From Gilliamella apicola (GTDB lineage Bacteria > Pseudomonadota > Gammaproteobacteria > Enterobacterales > Orbaceae), in NCBI RefSeq assembly GCF_003202915.1, contig NZ_QGLP01000004.1:620001-684000 (forward strand): a stretch of 64,000 nt of DNA, written 5' to 3'. The translations under genes were made by a program, and so were the position numbers. The notes under the pieces were generated by a model. The model saw only the letters and a program-made list of their open reading frames with translations. It did not search any database and had not been told where the DNA came from. Below are positions 47,865 through 57,703 of this stretch, in pieces. Position 1 is the first letter of the stretch, and the number at the start of each line of letters is the position of its first letter.

Positions 47865-48725
47865 TTACTTTTCCATTAATTTACTATGATATTGCCGCCG
47901 ATACTCTGTTGGAGTTCGTTCGGTTTTTTTTCTAAAGATACGGCAAAAGTAGTTACTATCTTTAAAGCCTGCATCAAGGGCGATTTCTTTGACGTTTAAC
48001 TCGTAACCTTTAAGTAGTGATTTGGCATACTCTAGGCGAATGTGATTGAGGTATTCGTTTAAGCCAATTTTGCCTTCATTCTGGAATAGATAGGATAAAT
48101 AATTGGGTGAGATATAGAACATTTTAGCTAAAAATTCGCGACTGATATCTTCTCGAAAATGGGTGTCAATATATTGACGTATTGCTTCGAATAAGCTGGT
48201 GGTTTTGGATGCAGTTTTTATGTCGGTATTGAGTAAATCAAGAGTGTTACTAAGCAGGCTCTGTATCAAATAATAGCCGGTTTGGTTTTGGGATTGGTTT
48301 TGCCAAGTTAACTCGGATAATGCTTGAATAATAAAGGTTCCAACACGCGGACCTCGTCTTGGGGTGCTAATTTGCCCTTTAGGAATTAATTGTGAACCAT
48401 CCCAATGTAAAACGCTAATGCCAATTTGTTGTTTACCAAATAAAATACTTAACGATGTTGAAGGCGTTGTCCAAATAGGTTTATTCCAACTGTTGGCAGT
48501 GATGTAAAGTAAATCATCTGTAGCTAATTCTTTTTCCACTAAATGAGTTTCGTCATTGCCCCATTGCATCTTTAAGTTTCCCTCTAGAATGATTTCTAAT
48601 CTAGGAAAGTCAACTTGATAAGCGAGAGAAGGGGCTGAGGTACGACTATTAGAGAAAAAAATATTTTTGAAATTGTTAGCTTTGTCTAAATAATTTTTGA
48701 TGGTTTGTTCAATTGATAGTTCCAT
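47865..48725 (-). CDS. yijO: AraC-family regulator, probably of the frw locus (YijO-like)
   Basis: A 286 aa protein with an N-terminal cupin-like sensor (LEIILEGNLKMQWGNDETHL) and a C-terminal AraC double helix-turn-helix (residues about 185-280: REFLAKMFYISPNYLSYLFQ, LNVKEIALDAGFKDSNYFCR, RKKTERTPTEYRRQY). It is divergent from frwD. In E. coli yijO is beside frwD and pflC, so position supports YijO. The ligand is unknown; control of the anhydrohexitol/PTS genes is inference. Confidence 0.75.
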   Translation of the reverse strand: MELSIEQTIKNYLDKANNFKNIFFSNSRTSAPSLAYQVDFPRLEIILEGNLKMQWGNDETHLVEKELATDDLLYITANSWNKPIWTTPSTSLSILFGKQQIGISVLHWDGSQLIPKGQISTPRRGPRVGTFIIQALSELTWQNQSQNQTGYYLIQSLLSNTLDLLNTDIKTASKTTSLFEAIRQYIDTHFREDISREFLAKMFYISPNYLSYLFQNEGKIGLNEYLNHIRLEYAKSLLKGYELNVKEIALDAGFKDSNYFCRIFRKKTERTPTEYRRQYHSKLMEK

Positions 48726-48909
48726 CTAGTTACATCCTTTAAGCTTACAAATAACCGATAGATTATATATCGAGTCTAATTTTCTGTCATGAGTTTAAGA
48801 TAGCTAACCTATTCAAATAATAATTATCTGTATGTATATAATTTGATTATTGATTTAACATTTTTAATGCACAATAATAACCATTATGTTGAATAAAGAG
48901 TGTTGTTAA

Positions 48910-49254
48910 ATGACAAAATTAAATGTATTAGCTATTACTTCATGTGTTGGCGGGGTTGCTCATACTTACATGGCTGCCGAACGTTTAGCTAAATTAGCTA
49001 AGCAGGAAAATTGGCTAATTAAAATAGAAACACAAGGTGCATTAGGAATTGATAGTATTATTGAACCTCATGACATTGAGGTTGCTGATGTGGTAATTAT
49101 TATTAGTAATGTCAATATCAAAAATAGAGATCGTTTCAATAAGTCACGTTGTATTGAAATGGATATTAGCCAATTTTTATTGGATAGTAGTAAATTATTG
49201 AATGTTGTAAATCGAGCGTCTAAATCACCTTATGGAGCTTGTATAAAACTATAA
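48910..49254 (+). CDS. frwD: PTS fructose-like EIIB component, FrwD type
   Basis: A 114 aa soluble EIIB domain of the fructose PTS class. The phosphorylated Cys is C12 in AITSCVGGVAHTYMAAERLA, and KIETQGALGIDSIIEPHDIE follows the usual EIIB-fru pattern. The C-terminal tail (VVNRASKSPYGACIKL) and the neighbourhood resemble E. coli FrwD. It stands between the AraC regulator and ptsA, convergent with ptsA. Confidence 0.85.
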   Translation: MTKLNVLAITSCVGGVAHTYMAAERLAKLAKQENWLIKIETQGALGIDSIIEPHDIEVADVVIIISNVNIKNRDRFNKSRCIEMDISQFLLDSSKLLNVVNRASKSPYGACIKL

Positions 49255-49305
49255 AGTTTCATTCCGTCAATGATTGGTATTAACGGAATGTAGTTTTAAG
49301 AAAGT

Positions 49306-51810
49306 TTAGGCTATTTCTAATTCTTTTTTTAGAATCTCTTCAATTTCTTGTGCGGTTTTACTATTTAGTAGCGATGTTCTAAACTCCTCATGCATTATAC
49401 GGCGAGCTAATTTTGAAAATATTCTCATATGTTGATCGCCAGCTGTGTGTTTGTTTAGGGTTAACATAATTACGATATTTACCTGTTCATCTGCCCATAA
49501 TATGGGATTTGCAAGTTTAGTTACACTAATAGTTGATTGTTCTATATGCTCAGATTTTGTATGAGGAATAGCAAACCCAAAACCTAAGGTTGTAGAAAAT
49601 ACATCTTCACGCAACCAGATGTCTTCCTCTAATTTTTTAGGATAACGACACCTTTCTGCAATCAATAAATTATCAGTCATTCCTTTGATGACTTCCTCTT
49701 TACTTATCCAATTTGGATTTATTGTGATGGTTTCTTGAGTGATTAAAGGTATATCTGCTTGTTCCATACGGAATTGAGCAAGTAAATGCTCGACTTCAAG
49801 TGATGTTCGGCAATTCATCGCTTTATTGAGTAATATCCTACAATCTGAACGGTTTAATTTTTTAAGACGAGCTTTGGTTGAAAGCAAGTTAGGTGAACTC
49901 ATGCTCAATTCATCAAACCCTAATCCAACTAATAAAGGTAAAACAGAACCTTTGCTGGCAAGTTCGCCACATATACCTATCCATTTACCATAATGATGTA
50001 CTTCTTTTACGATGTGATCTAATCCTCTTAAAAAAGCTGGATTTAAACTGTTATAGTTCTTGGTGACTTTTTCATTATCTCGATCTACAGCTAATAAATA
50101 TTGAGTTAAATCGTTACTACCAATACTGAAAAAATCAATTTCTTCACAACATTGATCAATGATAAACATGATGGAAGGAACTTCTAGCATGATACCGAGT
50201 GGGATTTTTTCATCAAAAGGGATTTTCTCATTACGTAAAGATTGTTTTATGATGGTTAATTCTTCCTTGATCCATAATATTTCTTCCATTGATGAGATCA
50301 TCGGAATCATGATTTTTAATTTTCCATGCGCTGAAGCTCGTAATATCGCTCTTAATTGAGTTCGAAATAAAGTTAAAAACTCTTGATAGATGCGAACAGC
50401 TCGATAACCTAAGAATGGATTATTTTCACTAGGAATATTTAAATAATTTACTGGTTTATCGCCACCAATATCAAATGTTCTAATAATGATTGTACGTTGC
50501 TTTGCTGCTTCGATTGCTTGGCAAAAAGTATTATAGAGTTCGTCTTCGGATGGTTCACAGTGGCGATCCATATACAGCATCTCGGTACGAAATAGACCAA
50601 TTGATTCAGCTCCATGATCAAAAGCAGTTTGCGCTTCTAATGGGTGAGCAATATTGGCTGCTATTTCAAGTTTTATTCCATCATCAGTCGAACCAGGAAT
50701 ATCAATAAAGATTTTTTCTTTATCTTTTAAACGGTTATTGAGAGCCGATTCAGATTGGTAATAACGAATAACTTCTGGAGATAAATCATAGACAATAAGA
50801 CCTAAATCTCCATCAATTTGGACTTGTTGATTAAGATAATTTTCTAATATCTCCATGTTAACACTAACTAATGTTGGAATATTAAAAGATCTCGCTAATA
50901 TGACTGTGTGAGATGTAGTTCCCCCTTTGGCTAACAGTAAACCTTTTAAATATTTTTTATCTAATTCTAAAAATTGACTTGGAGTAAGTTCATCAGCAAT
51001 ACAAATTGTAGGTTCGGTTAATTTATTGCTAAATTGAAAATTTTTATCGCCATATGTTTGTTGTAATAATTGATAGCACACATCACGAATGTCGAGTTCT
51101 CGTTCTTTTAAATAGTCACTTCCTGATTGAATTAATTGCTCACTAAAAAATTTAGCCGTATTTATTATTGCTGAACCAGCCGACAAATTTTGTTCTATAT
51201 TTAATTCGATTTGTTCATAAAAGGATGGATCTTCTAGTATTGCCAAATGTGCACTAAGAATGTCTTTAGAGGTATCTGCTGAACAATCAATTTGTAATGA
51301 TATTAATTTTCTTAACTTAGTGATTGCTTGTATAACTAGCTCTTTTTCAGATTTAATTGAGTTGGCAGAATGGAAATCATTAAATTTAGTTAAATCAATA
51401 TAATCAATTTTTTGCAACTTGCCATTTGCCACTCCATTACATACAGTTTTAGCGGTAATAATATTAGGATTTAAATTTTTTAAGGAGCGTGGTAACGGTA
51501 TTATTTCTTCAGTAGCATTATTTACTAACTCTTCATCACAAAACGGTAGCTCTTTGTCAATAAATGTAACCAATCGTTGATAAGCCTGCTCTTCATCATC
51601 TCCCGATATGAATAAATGACAGGCATCATTTAATAAAGTATTGGTGCTTATTAATGATAAGGTGCTTTTAGCATCACCTTTAGTATTTGTGCGCAAATTA
51701 TGCCATTCAAAATTGCTACTAAATTCGTCACAGATGGTTTTAATCGTGCTAGCCGGTCGAGCGTGTATGCCATTAGGTAGCGTACAAATAAACTCAATTT
51801 TTTTCGACAT
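49306..51810 (-). CDS. ptsA: PTS multiphosphoryl transfer protein PtsA (HPr-EI-EIIA)
   Basis: A three-domain phosphorelay protein of 834 aa. The HPr domain (1-90) has the phospho-His in LPNGIHARPAS. The EI domain (about 130-680) has KGGTTSHTVILARSFNIPTL with its phospho-His, FRTEMLYMDR and GSNDLTQYLLAVDRDNEKV. The EIIA-fru domain (690-834) has FAIPHTKSEHIEQSTISV with its phospho-His. The match is closer to E. coli PtsA than to FryA. The start is ATG 51810 with GGGAGA upstream. It would phosphorylate FrwB, FrwD and FrwC directly from phosphoenolpyruvate, bypassing ptsHI. Divergent from frwC. Confidence 0.93.
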   Translation of the reverse strand: MSKKIEFICTLPNGIHARPASTIKTICDEFSSNFEWHNLRTNTKGDAKSTLSLISTNTLLNDACHLFISGDDEEQAYQRLVTFIDKELPFCDEELVNNATEEIIPLPRSLKNLNPNIITAKTVCNGVANGKLQKIDYIDLTKFNDFHSANSIKSEKELVIQAITKLRKLISLQIDCSADTSKDILSAHLAILEDPSFYEQIELNIEQNLSAGSAIINTAKFFSEQLIQSGSDYLKERELDIRDVCYQLLQQTYGDKNFQFSNKLTEPTICIADELTPSQFLELDKKYLKGLLLAKGGTTSHTVILARSFNIPTLVSVNMEILENYLNQQVQIDGDLGLIVYDLSPEVIRYYQSESALNNRLKDKEKIFIDIPGSTDDGIKLEIAANIAHPLEAQTAFDHGAESIGLFRTEMLYMDRHCEPSEDELYNTFCQAIEAAKQRTIIIRTFDIGGDKPVNYLNIPSENNPFLGYRAVRIYQEFLTLFRTQLRAILRASAHGKLKIMIPMISSMEEILWIKEELTIIKQSLRNEKIPFDEKIPLGIMLEVPSIMFIIDQCCEEIDFFSIGSNDLTQYLLAVDRDNEKVTKNYNSLNPAFLRGLDHIVKEVHHYGKWIGICGELASKGSVLPLLVGLGFDELSMSSPNLLSTKARLKKLNRSDCRILLNKAMNCRTSLEVEHLLAQFRMEQADIPLITQETITINPNWISKEEVIKGMTDNLLIAERCRYPKKLEEDIWLREDVFSTTLGFGFAIPHTKSEHIEQSTISVTKLANPILWADEQVNIVIMLTLNKHTAGDQHMRIFSKLARRIMHEEFRTSLLNSKTAQEIEEILKKELEIA

Positions 51811-51943
51811 ATTTATTCTCCCAATCAATTTGGTGTTTTATAACTTTAGTAATCATCAATAATTAAAAGAATAAATAACTATTAAAATTAAACTATGCGA
51901 AAAATCCATGAATAACTGGACAAAAGTAATATGTAAATAAATT

Positions 51944-51959
51944 TGTGATCTTTATCACG
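51944..51959. promoter_or_regulatory. CRP-binding site between ptsA and frwC
   Basis: TGTGA-TCTTTA-TCACG has one mismatch to TGTGA-N6-TCACA. It is roughly central in the 321 bp divergent gap, so CRP could act on both ptsA and frwCB-pflDC. The rest of the gap is AT-rich and shows no gene. Confidence 0.75.
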
Positions 51960-52131
51960 TTTTAATTCTTATCGAAACACATGAAAATATTTCATTTTTT
52001 TGAGCTATATCTCATTTTCAAATAGACAGTACAAAAATCCAGTAAATATGATTTATTTACTCTGTGGTTATTACTAAACATTTTCTACTATAAAAATGTA
52101 GTAAGAAAATTAAAAAAATGAGGTATTAAGT

Positions 52132-53217
52132 ATGAGCGATTTAGTATTAATTTTGAAAAACACGCGTCAGCATTTGATGACCGGCGTTTCTCATATGATT
52201 CCATTTGTGGTATCCGGTGGTATTTTATTGGCTGTCTCTGTGATGCTATTAGGACAGGGTGGTGTACCGGATCCAGTCAATGACCCCTTTTTAAATAAAC
52301 TGTTTCAAATAGGTGCAGCTGGTTTAGCTTTAATGATTCCTTTTTTGGCTGCATATGTTGGCTATTCAATTTCTGAGAGAGCTGCATTGGCACCTTGTGC
52401 AATTGGAGCTTGGGTTGGAACAACTTTTGGTGCCGGTTTTTTTGGCGCTTTAATCGCTGGACTCATTGGCGGAATTATCGTTTTTTATCTTAAACGAATT
52501 AAGGTTCCACCTATCCTTAGATCTGTTATGCCTATATTTATTATTCCTATAGTCGGAACTTTTTTGACCGCAGGCATCATGATGTGGGTACTTGGAGAAC
52601 CGGTTGGTTTATTAACAACATCATTAACATCATGGTTACGTAGTATGCAAGATGGCAGCATTGTTATTCTTGCTTTAATTATGGGAGCAATGTTGGGCTT
52701 CGATTTGGGTGGACCGGTAAATAAAGTAGCTTATGCCTTTATGCTAATTTGTGTAGGCGAAGGTATTTACACTATTGTTGCCATCGCGGCAGTTGGTATT
52801 GCAGTGCCTTCAATTGGTACTGGTTTAGCAACACTAATTGGTAAAAATGTATTTAGTAAAGAAGAAAAAGAGACAGGTAAAGCAGCAATTGTTATGGGAT
52901 TGGTGGGTGTAACTGAAGGCGCAATTCCTTTTGCGGCAGCCGATCCTTTAAAAATAATACCTTCTACTATGTTAGGTTCTGCTGTTGGGGGGGCGGTTGC
53001 CGCGCTTTTAGGGGCTGAGTGTTATGCAGGATGGGGTGGTTTAATTGTATTACCTGTTGTAACTGGAAAGCTAAGTTTCATATTTGCTATTGCGGTCGGC
53101 TCGCTAACTTGTGCATTAGCAATTGTTTTTCTGAAAAAGTTTATCACTTCAAAAGTTAAAATTAATAAGGAAGAATCTAATGACGAAGACATTGATATTT
53201 CTTTTGACATTGGTTAA
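52132..53217 (+). CDS. frwC: PTS fructose-like EIIC permease, FrwC type
   Basis: The membrane permease of a fructose-class PTS, 361 aa (E. coli FrwC 359), with about nine hydrophobic helices. It begins TRQHLMTGVSHMIPFVVSGG, the standard EIIC-fru opening. GFDLGGPVNKVAYAFML and GVTEGAIPFAAADPLKIIPS line the sugar site. GAGG precedes the ATG. It is first of frwC-frwB-pflD-pflC. Confidence 0.92.
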   Translation: MSDLVLILKNTRQHLMTGVSHMIPFVVSGGILLAVSVMLLGQGGVPDPVNDPFLNKLFQIGAAGLALMIPFLAAYVGYSISERAALAPCAIGAWVGTTFGAGFFGALIAGLIGGIIVFYLKRIKVPPILRSVMPIFIIPIVGTFLTAGIMMWVLGEPVGLLTTSLTSWLRSMQDGSIVILALIMGAMLGFDLGGPVNKVAYAFMLICVGEGIYTIVAIAAVGIAVPSIGTGLATLIGKNVFSKEEKETGKAAIVMGLVGVTEGAIPFAAADPLKIIPSTMLGSAVGGAVAALLGAECYAGWGGLIVLPVVTGKLSFIFAIAVGSLTCALAIVFLKKFITSKVKINKEESNDEDIDISFDIG

Positions 53218-53244
53218 GCATATTGAGAATTAAAGGAGAAAAAA

Positions 53245-53559
53245 ATGGTTAATATTATCGCAGTAACTGCTTGCCCTTCAGGTGTTGCCCATACTTACAT
53301 GGCAGCGGAATCTTTAGAAAAAGCAGCTAAAGAGAAAGGATGGCAATGTAAAGTTGAGACTCAAGGTTCAATAGGCATTGAAAATGAGCTTACGGCGGAA
53401 GATGTCGCTAATGCTGATTTCATTATATTAACAAATGACATAGGTATAAAAAATCAGGAACGCTTCAAAAATAAACCCATTGCTCGAATTGCAATTAGTG
53501 ATGCGGTGAAGAAAGCAGATTTGATTTTGAAAAAAATTGAAGAAAATTTAAATAAATAA
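53245..53559 (+). CDS. frwB: PTS fructose-like EIIB component, FrwB type
   Basis: A 104 aa EIIB-fru domain with phospho-Cys C10 in VTACPSGVAHTYMAAESLEK, followed by KVETQGSIGIENELTAEDVA. It resembles FrwD, so the locus has two EIIB proteins, as in E. coli. AGGAGAAAA precedes the start, 27 bp after frwC. It passes phosphate from the PtsA EIIA domain to the incoming sugar. Confidence 0.9.
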   Translation: MVNIIAVTACPSGVAHTYMAAESLEKAAKEKGWQCKVETQGSIGIENELTAEDVANADFIILTNDIGIKNQERFKNKPIARIAISDAVKKADLILKKIEENLNK

Positions 53560-53634
53560 ATTTTTATTAGTAGTGATTTAATCAAAAAGGTTATAGCGGT
53601 AAATGCTATAACCTATTTATAAAGAGGTTATGTT

Positions 53635-55932
53635 ATGGTTACTCGAATTGAACAATTAAAAAGAGATTTGTTTGCAAAAACAAGAGAAATTTCGTTAGAA
53701 AGAGCTTTACTTTATACCGAGAGTCATATGCTAACCGAAGGTGAGCCTATAATTATAAGGCGAGCAAAAGCTACCGCAAATATCCTAAATAAAGTTAACA
53801 TTTCTATACGAGATGGCGAATTAATTGCTGGAAATCGAACCATAAAACCTCGTTCAGGGATTATCTCACCAGAAATGGATCCCTATTGGATTTTGAAAGA
53901 ATTAGATGATTTTCCTACTCGACCTCAAGACCGTTTTAATATTTCTGAAGAAGACAAACAAATTTATCTTAATGAACTTTACCCATATTGGGAAAAACGT
54001 TCAATGAAGGATTTTATTAACAAAGAGATCCCTTCAATAGTCAAAGATGCCGAAAGTAAAGCAATTTTTAGTATCAACCAAACAGATAAAGGGCAAGGTC
54101 ATATCATTATTGACTACCCGAGATTATTAGAAAATGGTATAGATAATTTAATTATCCAGTTAAGCAATTTAGTTAAAGAACATCCCGATAATCATTTTTA
54201 CCTGGCAGCTAAAATTGTGTTAGAAGCTTCACAATTACATATTTTACGCTATGCTGATTTGGCCGATGAGATGGCTAAGAATTGCCAAAATGTAGAACGT
54301 AAAAAAGAATTAGAAAAAATCTCAAAAATATCCCGAAATATTGCTTACCACAAACCAACAGATTTTTATGAAGCTTGTCAATTGTTTTGGTATATAAATA
54401 TTATTTTACAATATGAATCAAATGCTAGCTCAATCTCATTAGGCCGTTTTGATCAATATATGTGGCCATTTTATCAATTGTCATTAGCGAAAGACGAAGA
54501 TCCGGCATTTTTGAAAACGCTTTTAGCATCGCTCTGGATTAAATGTAATGATATTGTTTTATTACGTTCAACATCAAGTGCAAGATATTTTGCTGGATTT
54601 CCTTCAGGGTATACCATTTTGTTAGGTGGCTTAAATACCATTGGGCATAGCGCGGTTAATAATCTTTCAACATTGTGTTTAAATGCTTATCAAGAAGTTT
54701 GTCTTCCTCAACCCAATCTAGGTGTTAGAGTGAATGAATTAATTGATCCGCAATTCTTACAAAAAACGGCTGAAACTATTCGTCTGGGAACGGGTATTCC
54801 TCAAATCTTTAATGATGAGGTTATTGTTCCTGCATTTTTAAATCGAGGTGTATCTTTAGAAGATGCAAGAGATTATTCAGTTGTTGGGTGTGTCGAGCTT
54901 TCAATTCCAGGACGAACCTATGGCTTACATGATATAGCGATGTTTAATCTTCTTAAGGTAATGGAAATGACTTTATATGAAAATGAACACAATTCAAATG
55001 TAACTTATGAGAGTCTGTTTGAACAAATTAAAGCAAATATTCGTTATTACGTTAAATTGATGATTGACGGTAGTAATATCTGTGATTTAGGTCATCGAAA
55101 TTGGGCTCCTGTTCCTTTCTTATCTTCTTTTGTTCTTGACTGTATTGAAAATGGAAAAGATATTACCGAAGGTGGTGCTCGCTATAATTTTTCCGGTGTT
55201 CAAGGTATAGGTATAGCTAATTTGAGTGATTCCTTATTTGCCCTGAAAGGTGTTGTCTTTGATGAAAAACGAGTGTCATTTAAAGAGCTATTGCAGGTAT
55301 TAAAAAATAATTTCAATGGCGATGAAGGCCAGAAAATTCGAGCTCGTTTGATAAATCGTTTTAGTAAATACGGTAATGATATTGATGAAGTTGATAACAT
55401 TAGTGTGGAGCTGCTTCGGGAGTATTGTAAAGAAGTTGAAAAATATTCTAATCCAAGAAATGGTCATTTTGTTCCAGGTTCCTATACTGTTTCTGCTCAT
55501 GTTCCTTTAGGTGCTGTTGTTGGAGCAACACCAGATGGGCGTTATTCGGGGGAACAGCTAGCTGATGGTGGTTTATCACCTATGTTAGGTCAAGATATGA
55601 AAGGACCAACAGCTGTATTAAAATCAGTCAGTAAATTAGATAATTATCTATTATCAAATGGAACATTATTAAATGTGAAATTCACGCCAAGTACTCTTGA
55701 AAATGACAGTGGTTTACATAAATTAGCTAATTTTTTACAGGCTTTCAGTAAATTAAAATTACAACATATTCAGTTTAATGTTGTTAACGCTGAAACTTTA
55801 AAAGCAGCCCAACAAAGGCCCCAAGATTATGCTGGGCTAGTTGTAAGAGTTGCAGGTTATAGCGCATTTTTTGTTGAGTTATCTAAGGAGATTCAGGATG
55901 ATATCATCCGACGAACAGCTCATCAATTGTAA
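53635..55932 (+). CDS. pflD: Glycyl radical enzyme PflD (1,5-anhydromannitol-6-phosphate lyase type)
   Basis: A glycyl radical enzyme of 765 aa, the same length as E. coli PflD. The active-site Cys is C419 in VVGCVELSIPG and the radical Gly is G741 in VRVAGYSAFFVEL. It is not a pyruvate formate-lyase, since that class has a Cys-Cys pair. As I recall recent work, E. coli PflD opens 1,5-anhydromannitol-6-phosphate to 1-deoxyfructose-6-phosphate. The PTS genes before it and the aldolase after it fit that role. pflC begins inside its 3' end. Confidence 0.9.
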   Translation: MVTRIEQLKRDLFAKTREISLERALLYTESHMLTEGEPIIIRRAKATANILNKVNISIRDGELIAGNRTIKPRSGIISPEMDPYWILKELDDFPTRPQDRFNISEEDKQIYLNELYPYWEKRSMKDFINKEIPSIVKDAESKAIFSINQTDKGQGHIIIDYPRLLENGIDNLIIQLSNLVKEHPDNHFYLAAKIVLEASQLHILRYADLADEMAKNCQNVERKKELEKISKISRNIAYHKPTDFYEACQLFWYINIILQYESNASSISLGRFDQYMWPFYQLSLAKDEDPAFLKTLLASLWIKCNDIVLLRSTSSARYFAGFPSGYTILLGGLNTIGHSAVNNLSTLCLNAYQEVCLPQPNLGVRVNELIDPQFLQKTAETIRLGTGIPQIFNDEVIVPAFLNRGVSLEDARDYSVVGCVELSIPGRTYGLHDIAMFNLLKVMEMTLYENEHNSNVTYESLFEQIKANIRYYVKLMIDGSNICDLGHRNWAPVPFLSSFVLDCIENGKDITEGGARYNFSGVQGIGIANLSDSLFALKGVVFDEKRVSFKELLQVLKNNFNGDEGQKIRARLINRFSKYGNDIDEVDNISVELLREYCKEVEKYSNPRNGHFVPGSYTVSAHVPLGAVVGATPDGRYSGEQLADGGLSPMLGQDMKGPTAVLKSVSKLDNYLLSNGTLLNVKFTPSTLENDSGLHKLANFLQAFSKLKLQHIQFNVVNAETLKAAQQRPQDYAGLVVRVAGYSAFFVELSKEIQDDIIRRTAHQL

Positions 55933-56830
55933 TGATCAAGCGAGTTGTTTTAACATCGAACTTCATCAAAATCATTCATCTGAAATTATTCAGATGAGTG
56001 AAAGTAGTGTGGCGAGAATTTTCAATATTCAACGATATTCTTTGAATGATGGTAATGGTATTCGTACCGTCGTATTTTTTAAAGGTTGTCCTCATCATTG
56101 TCCTTGGTGTGCCAACCCTGAATCTATTTCTCGTCAAAGCGTAGTAGTAAAACGTAAATCTAAATGTATTAAATGTAAATTTTGCTGTAATGATGCTGAT
56201 GAATGTCCAAGTAAAGCTTTAGAAAAAATAGGATATGATATTCAAATAGATGAGTTAATTAACCAAATTTTAAAAGATGAAATTTTTTTTAGAACTTCTG
56301 GCGGCGGAGTCACCTTATCTGGAGGAGAAGTTCTGCTACAAGCAAAATTTGCATATCAATTGCTAAAAAGGTTAAAACAGTTAGGCATTAATACTGCGAT
56401 TGAAACTGCTGGTGATATAAGGTTTTCCGACTTTTTAAGCGTGGCTTCTCAGTGTGACGAAGTATTGTTTGATTTTAAAATTATGGATCAAGAAAAAGCG
56501 ATGAAAACGATAAATCTTCATTTAGATCGAGTATTAAATAATTTTAGGCAACTTTATCATCACAATATTAATTTGATTCCTCGATTACCTTTAATTCCTC
56601 AGTATACATTATTTGAGAATAATGTGATGAAAATACTCTCTTTTTTAAAAGAGTTTAATCGAATCAAAGTTATTCATATTTTACCATTTCATAAGTTTGG
56701 CGAATCCAAATATGAATTAATTCACCAAAATTATGAAATGAAAGATATTGCCGAACCATCGCCTAAAGAAATTGATGAAATTAAAAAATTGATTGAAAAT
56801 CATGGTTATAGAGTAGTTAACGGTGGGTAG
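55898..56830 (+). CDS. pflC: PflD-activating radical SAM enzyme PflC
   Basis: A radical SAM activase that installs the glycyl radical on PflD. FKGCPHHCPWCANPESI holds the C-x3-C-x2-C cluster ligands. A further cysteine-rich insert (KCIKCKFCCNDADECP) binds an auxiliary Fe-S cluster. TSGGGVTLSGGEVLLQ is the GGE/AdoMet region. I start at ATG 55898, with AAGGAG upstream and 35 bp of overlap with pflD, giving 310 aa (E. coli 292). VARIFNIQRYSLNDGNGIRT matches E. coli PflC. Confidence 0.92.
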   Translation: MISSDEQLINCNDQASCFNIELHQNHSSEIIQMSESSVARIFNIQRYSLNDGNGIRTVVFFKGCPHHCPWCANPESISRQSVVVKRKSKCIKCKFCCNDADECPSKALEKIGYDIQIDELINQILKDEIFFRTSGGGVTLSGGEVLLQAKFAYQLLKRLKQLGINTAIETAGDIRFSDFLSVASQCDEVLFDFKIMDQEKAMKTINLHLDRVLNNFRQLYHHNINLIPRLPLIPQYTLFENNVMKILSFLKEFNRIKVIHILPFHKFGESKYELIHQNYEMKDIAEPSPKEIDEIKKLIENHGYRVVNGG

Positions 56831-56896
56831 TAAAGTTTGAAATATGTAGTATTACTTTTAAAAATTTGTACAGATCATTTTGAATAGGAGATTAAT

Positions 56897-57559
56897 ATGG
56901 AATTATATTTAGATACAGCTGATGTGGCAGCGATTAAGCGTTTAGCAGAAATTTTACCGATAAAAGGAGTGACCACAAACCCGAGTATTGTGGCAAAATC
57001 TGCTAAGCCGATTTTTGATTTGTTGGCTGAATTACAAGATCTGCTTGGTACCGATAAATTATTGTTTGCACAAGTACTTTCACATACCGCTAAAGAGATG
57101 ATTAAGGAAGCTGAGCAACTTCGTAAAGTTGTGCCGTCGATTGTGACTAAAATCCCAGTTAATGCCGAAGGTTTGATAGCGATTAAAGAGTTGACCAAGC
57201 AAGGTATTCCGACTTTAGGTACAGCTGTTTATGGTGCTGGTCAGGGTTTTTTGGCAGCGCTTGCAGGAGCAAAATATATCGCCCCTTATGTAAATCGTAT
57301 TGATGCCCAAGGTGGTAATAGTAAAGAGACAGTTTATGAGCTTCAAACTCTGTTAGATTTGCATTGTCCTGAATCGATGGTATTGGCCGCAAGTTTCAGA
57401 ACGCCAAGACAAGCATTAGATTGTATGCTTGCCGGTTGCCAGTCAATTACCTTGCCGGTAGATGTGGCTGAATTGTTTATTGCCGATCCAGCTGTTGATG
57501 CTGCGGTGGCTAAATTTGACCAAGATTGGTGTGGGGCATTCGGGGCTTTACGTTATTAA
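56897..57559 (+). CDS. fsaB: Fructose-6-phosphate aldolase (FsaB/TalC)
   Basis: A class I aldolase of the small transaldolase family, 220 aa as in E. coli FsaA and FsaB. LYLDTADV opens the barrel, [12 protein letters not shown] follows, and Lys85 in [11 protein letters not shown] forms the Schiff base. Beside pflDC it probably splits 1-deoxyfructose-6-phosphate to glyceraldehyde-3-phosphate and hydroxyacetone. FsaB is preferred over FsaA by its place next to ptsA/frw/pflDC genes. A terminator follows. Confidence 0.9.
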   Translation: MELYLDTADVAAIKRLAEILPIKGVTTNPSIVAKSAKPIFDLLAELQDLLGTDKLLFAQVLSHTAKEMIKEAEQLRKVVPSIVTKIPVNAEGLIAIKELTKQGIPTLGTAVYGAGQGFLAALAGAKYIAPYVNRIDAQGGNSKETVYELQTLLDLHCPESMVLAASFRTPRQALDCMLAGCQSITLPVDVAELFIADPAVDAAVAKFDQDWCGAFGALRY

Positions 57560-57587
57560 TCTATTCAACTTTTTATTAATTTCTATT

Positions 57588-57612
57588 CCACCCATTTTGG
57601 GTGGTTTTTTTT
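57588..57612 (+). terminator. Intrinsic terminator after fsaB
   Basis: CCACCCA-TTT-TGGGTGG, a 7-bp GC-rich stem followed by TTTTTTTT. It ends the frwCB-pflDC-fsaB unit. Confidence 0.9.
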
Positions 57613-57703
57613 ATCTATCGTCAATTGAAAAAATATCCTTTTTTGTACCATTTTATGCTGTATGATAGGGAAGCAATATTGAGGTAATATAAGGGATCAG
57701 CAA

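Noticed and set aside
45000-49000. cas genes near the CRISPR repeats
   Set aside because: Flanking genes are an antiporter, rlmF, an AraC regulator and PTS genes; none resembles Cas1, Cas3 or Csy proteins.
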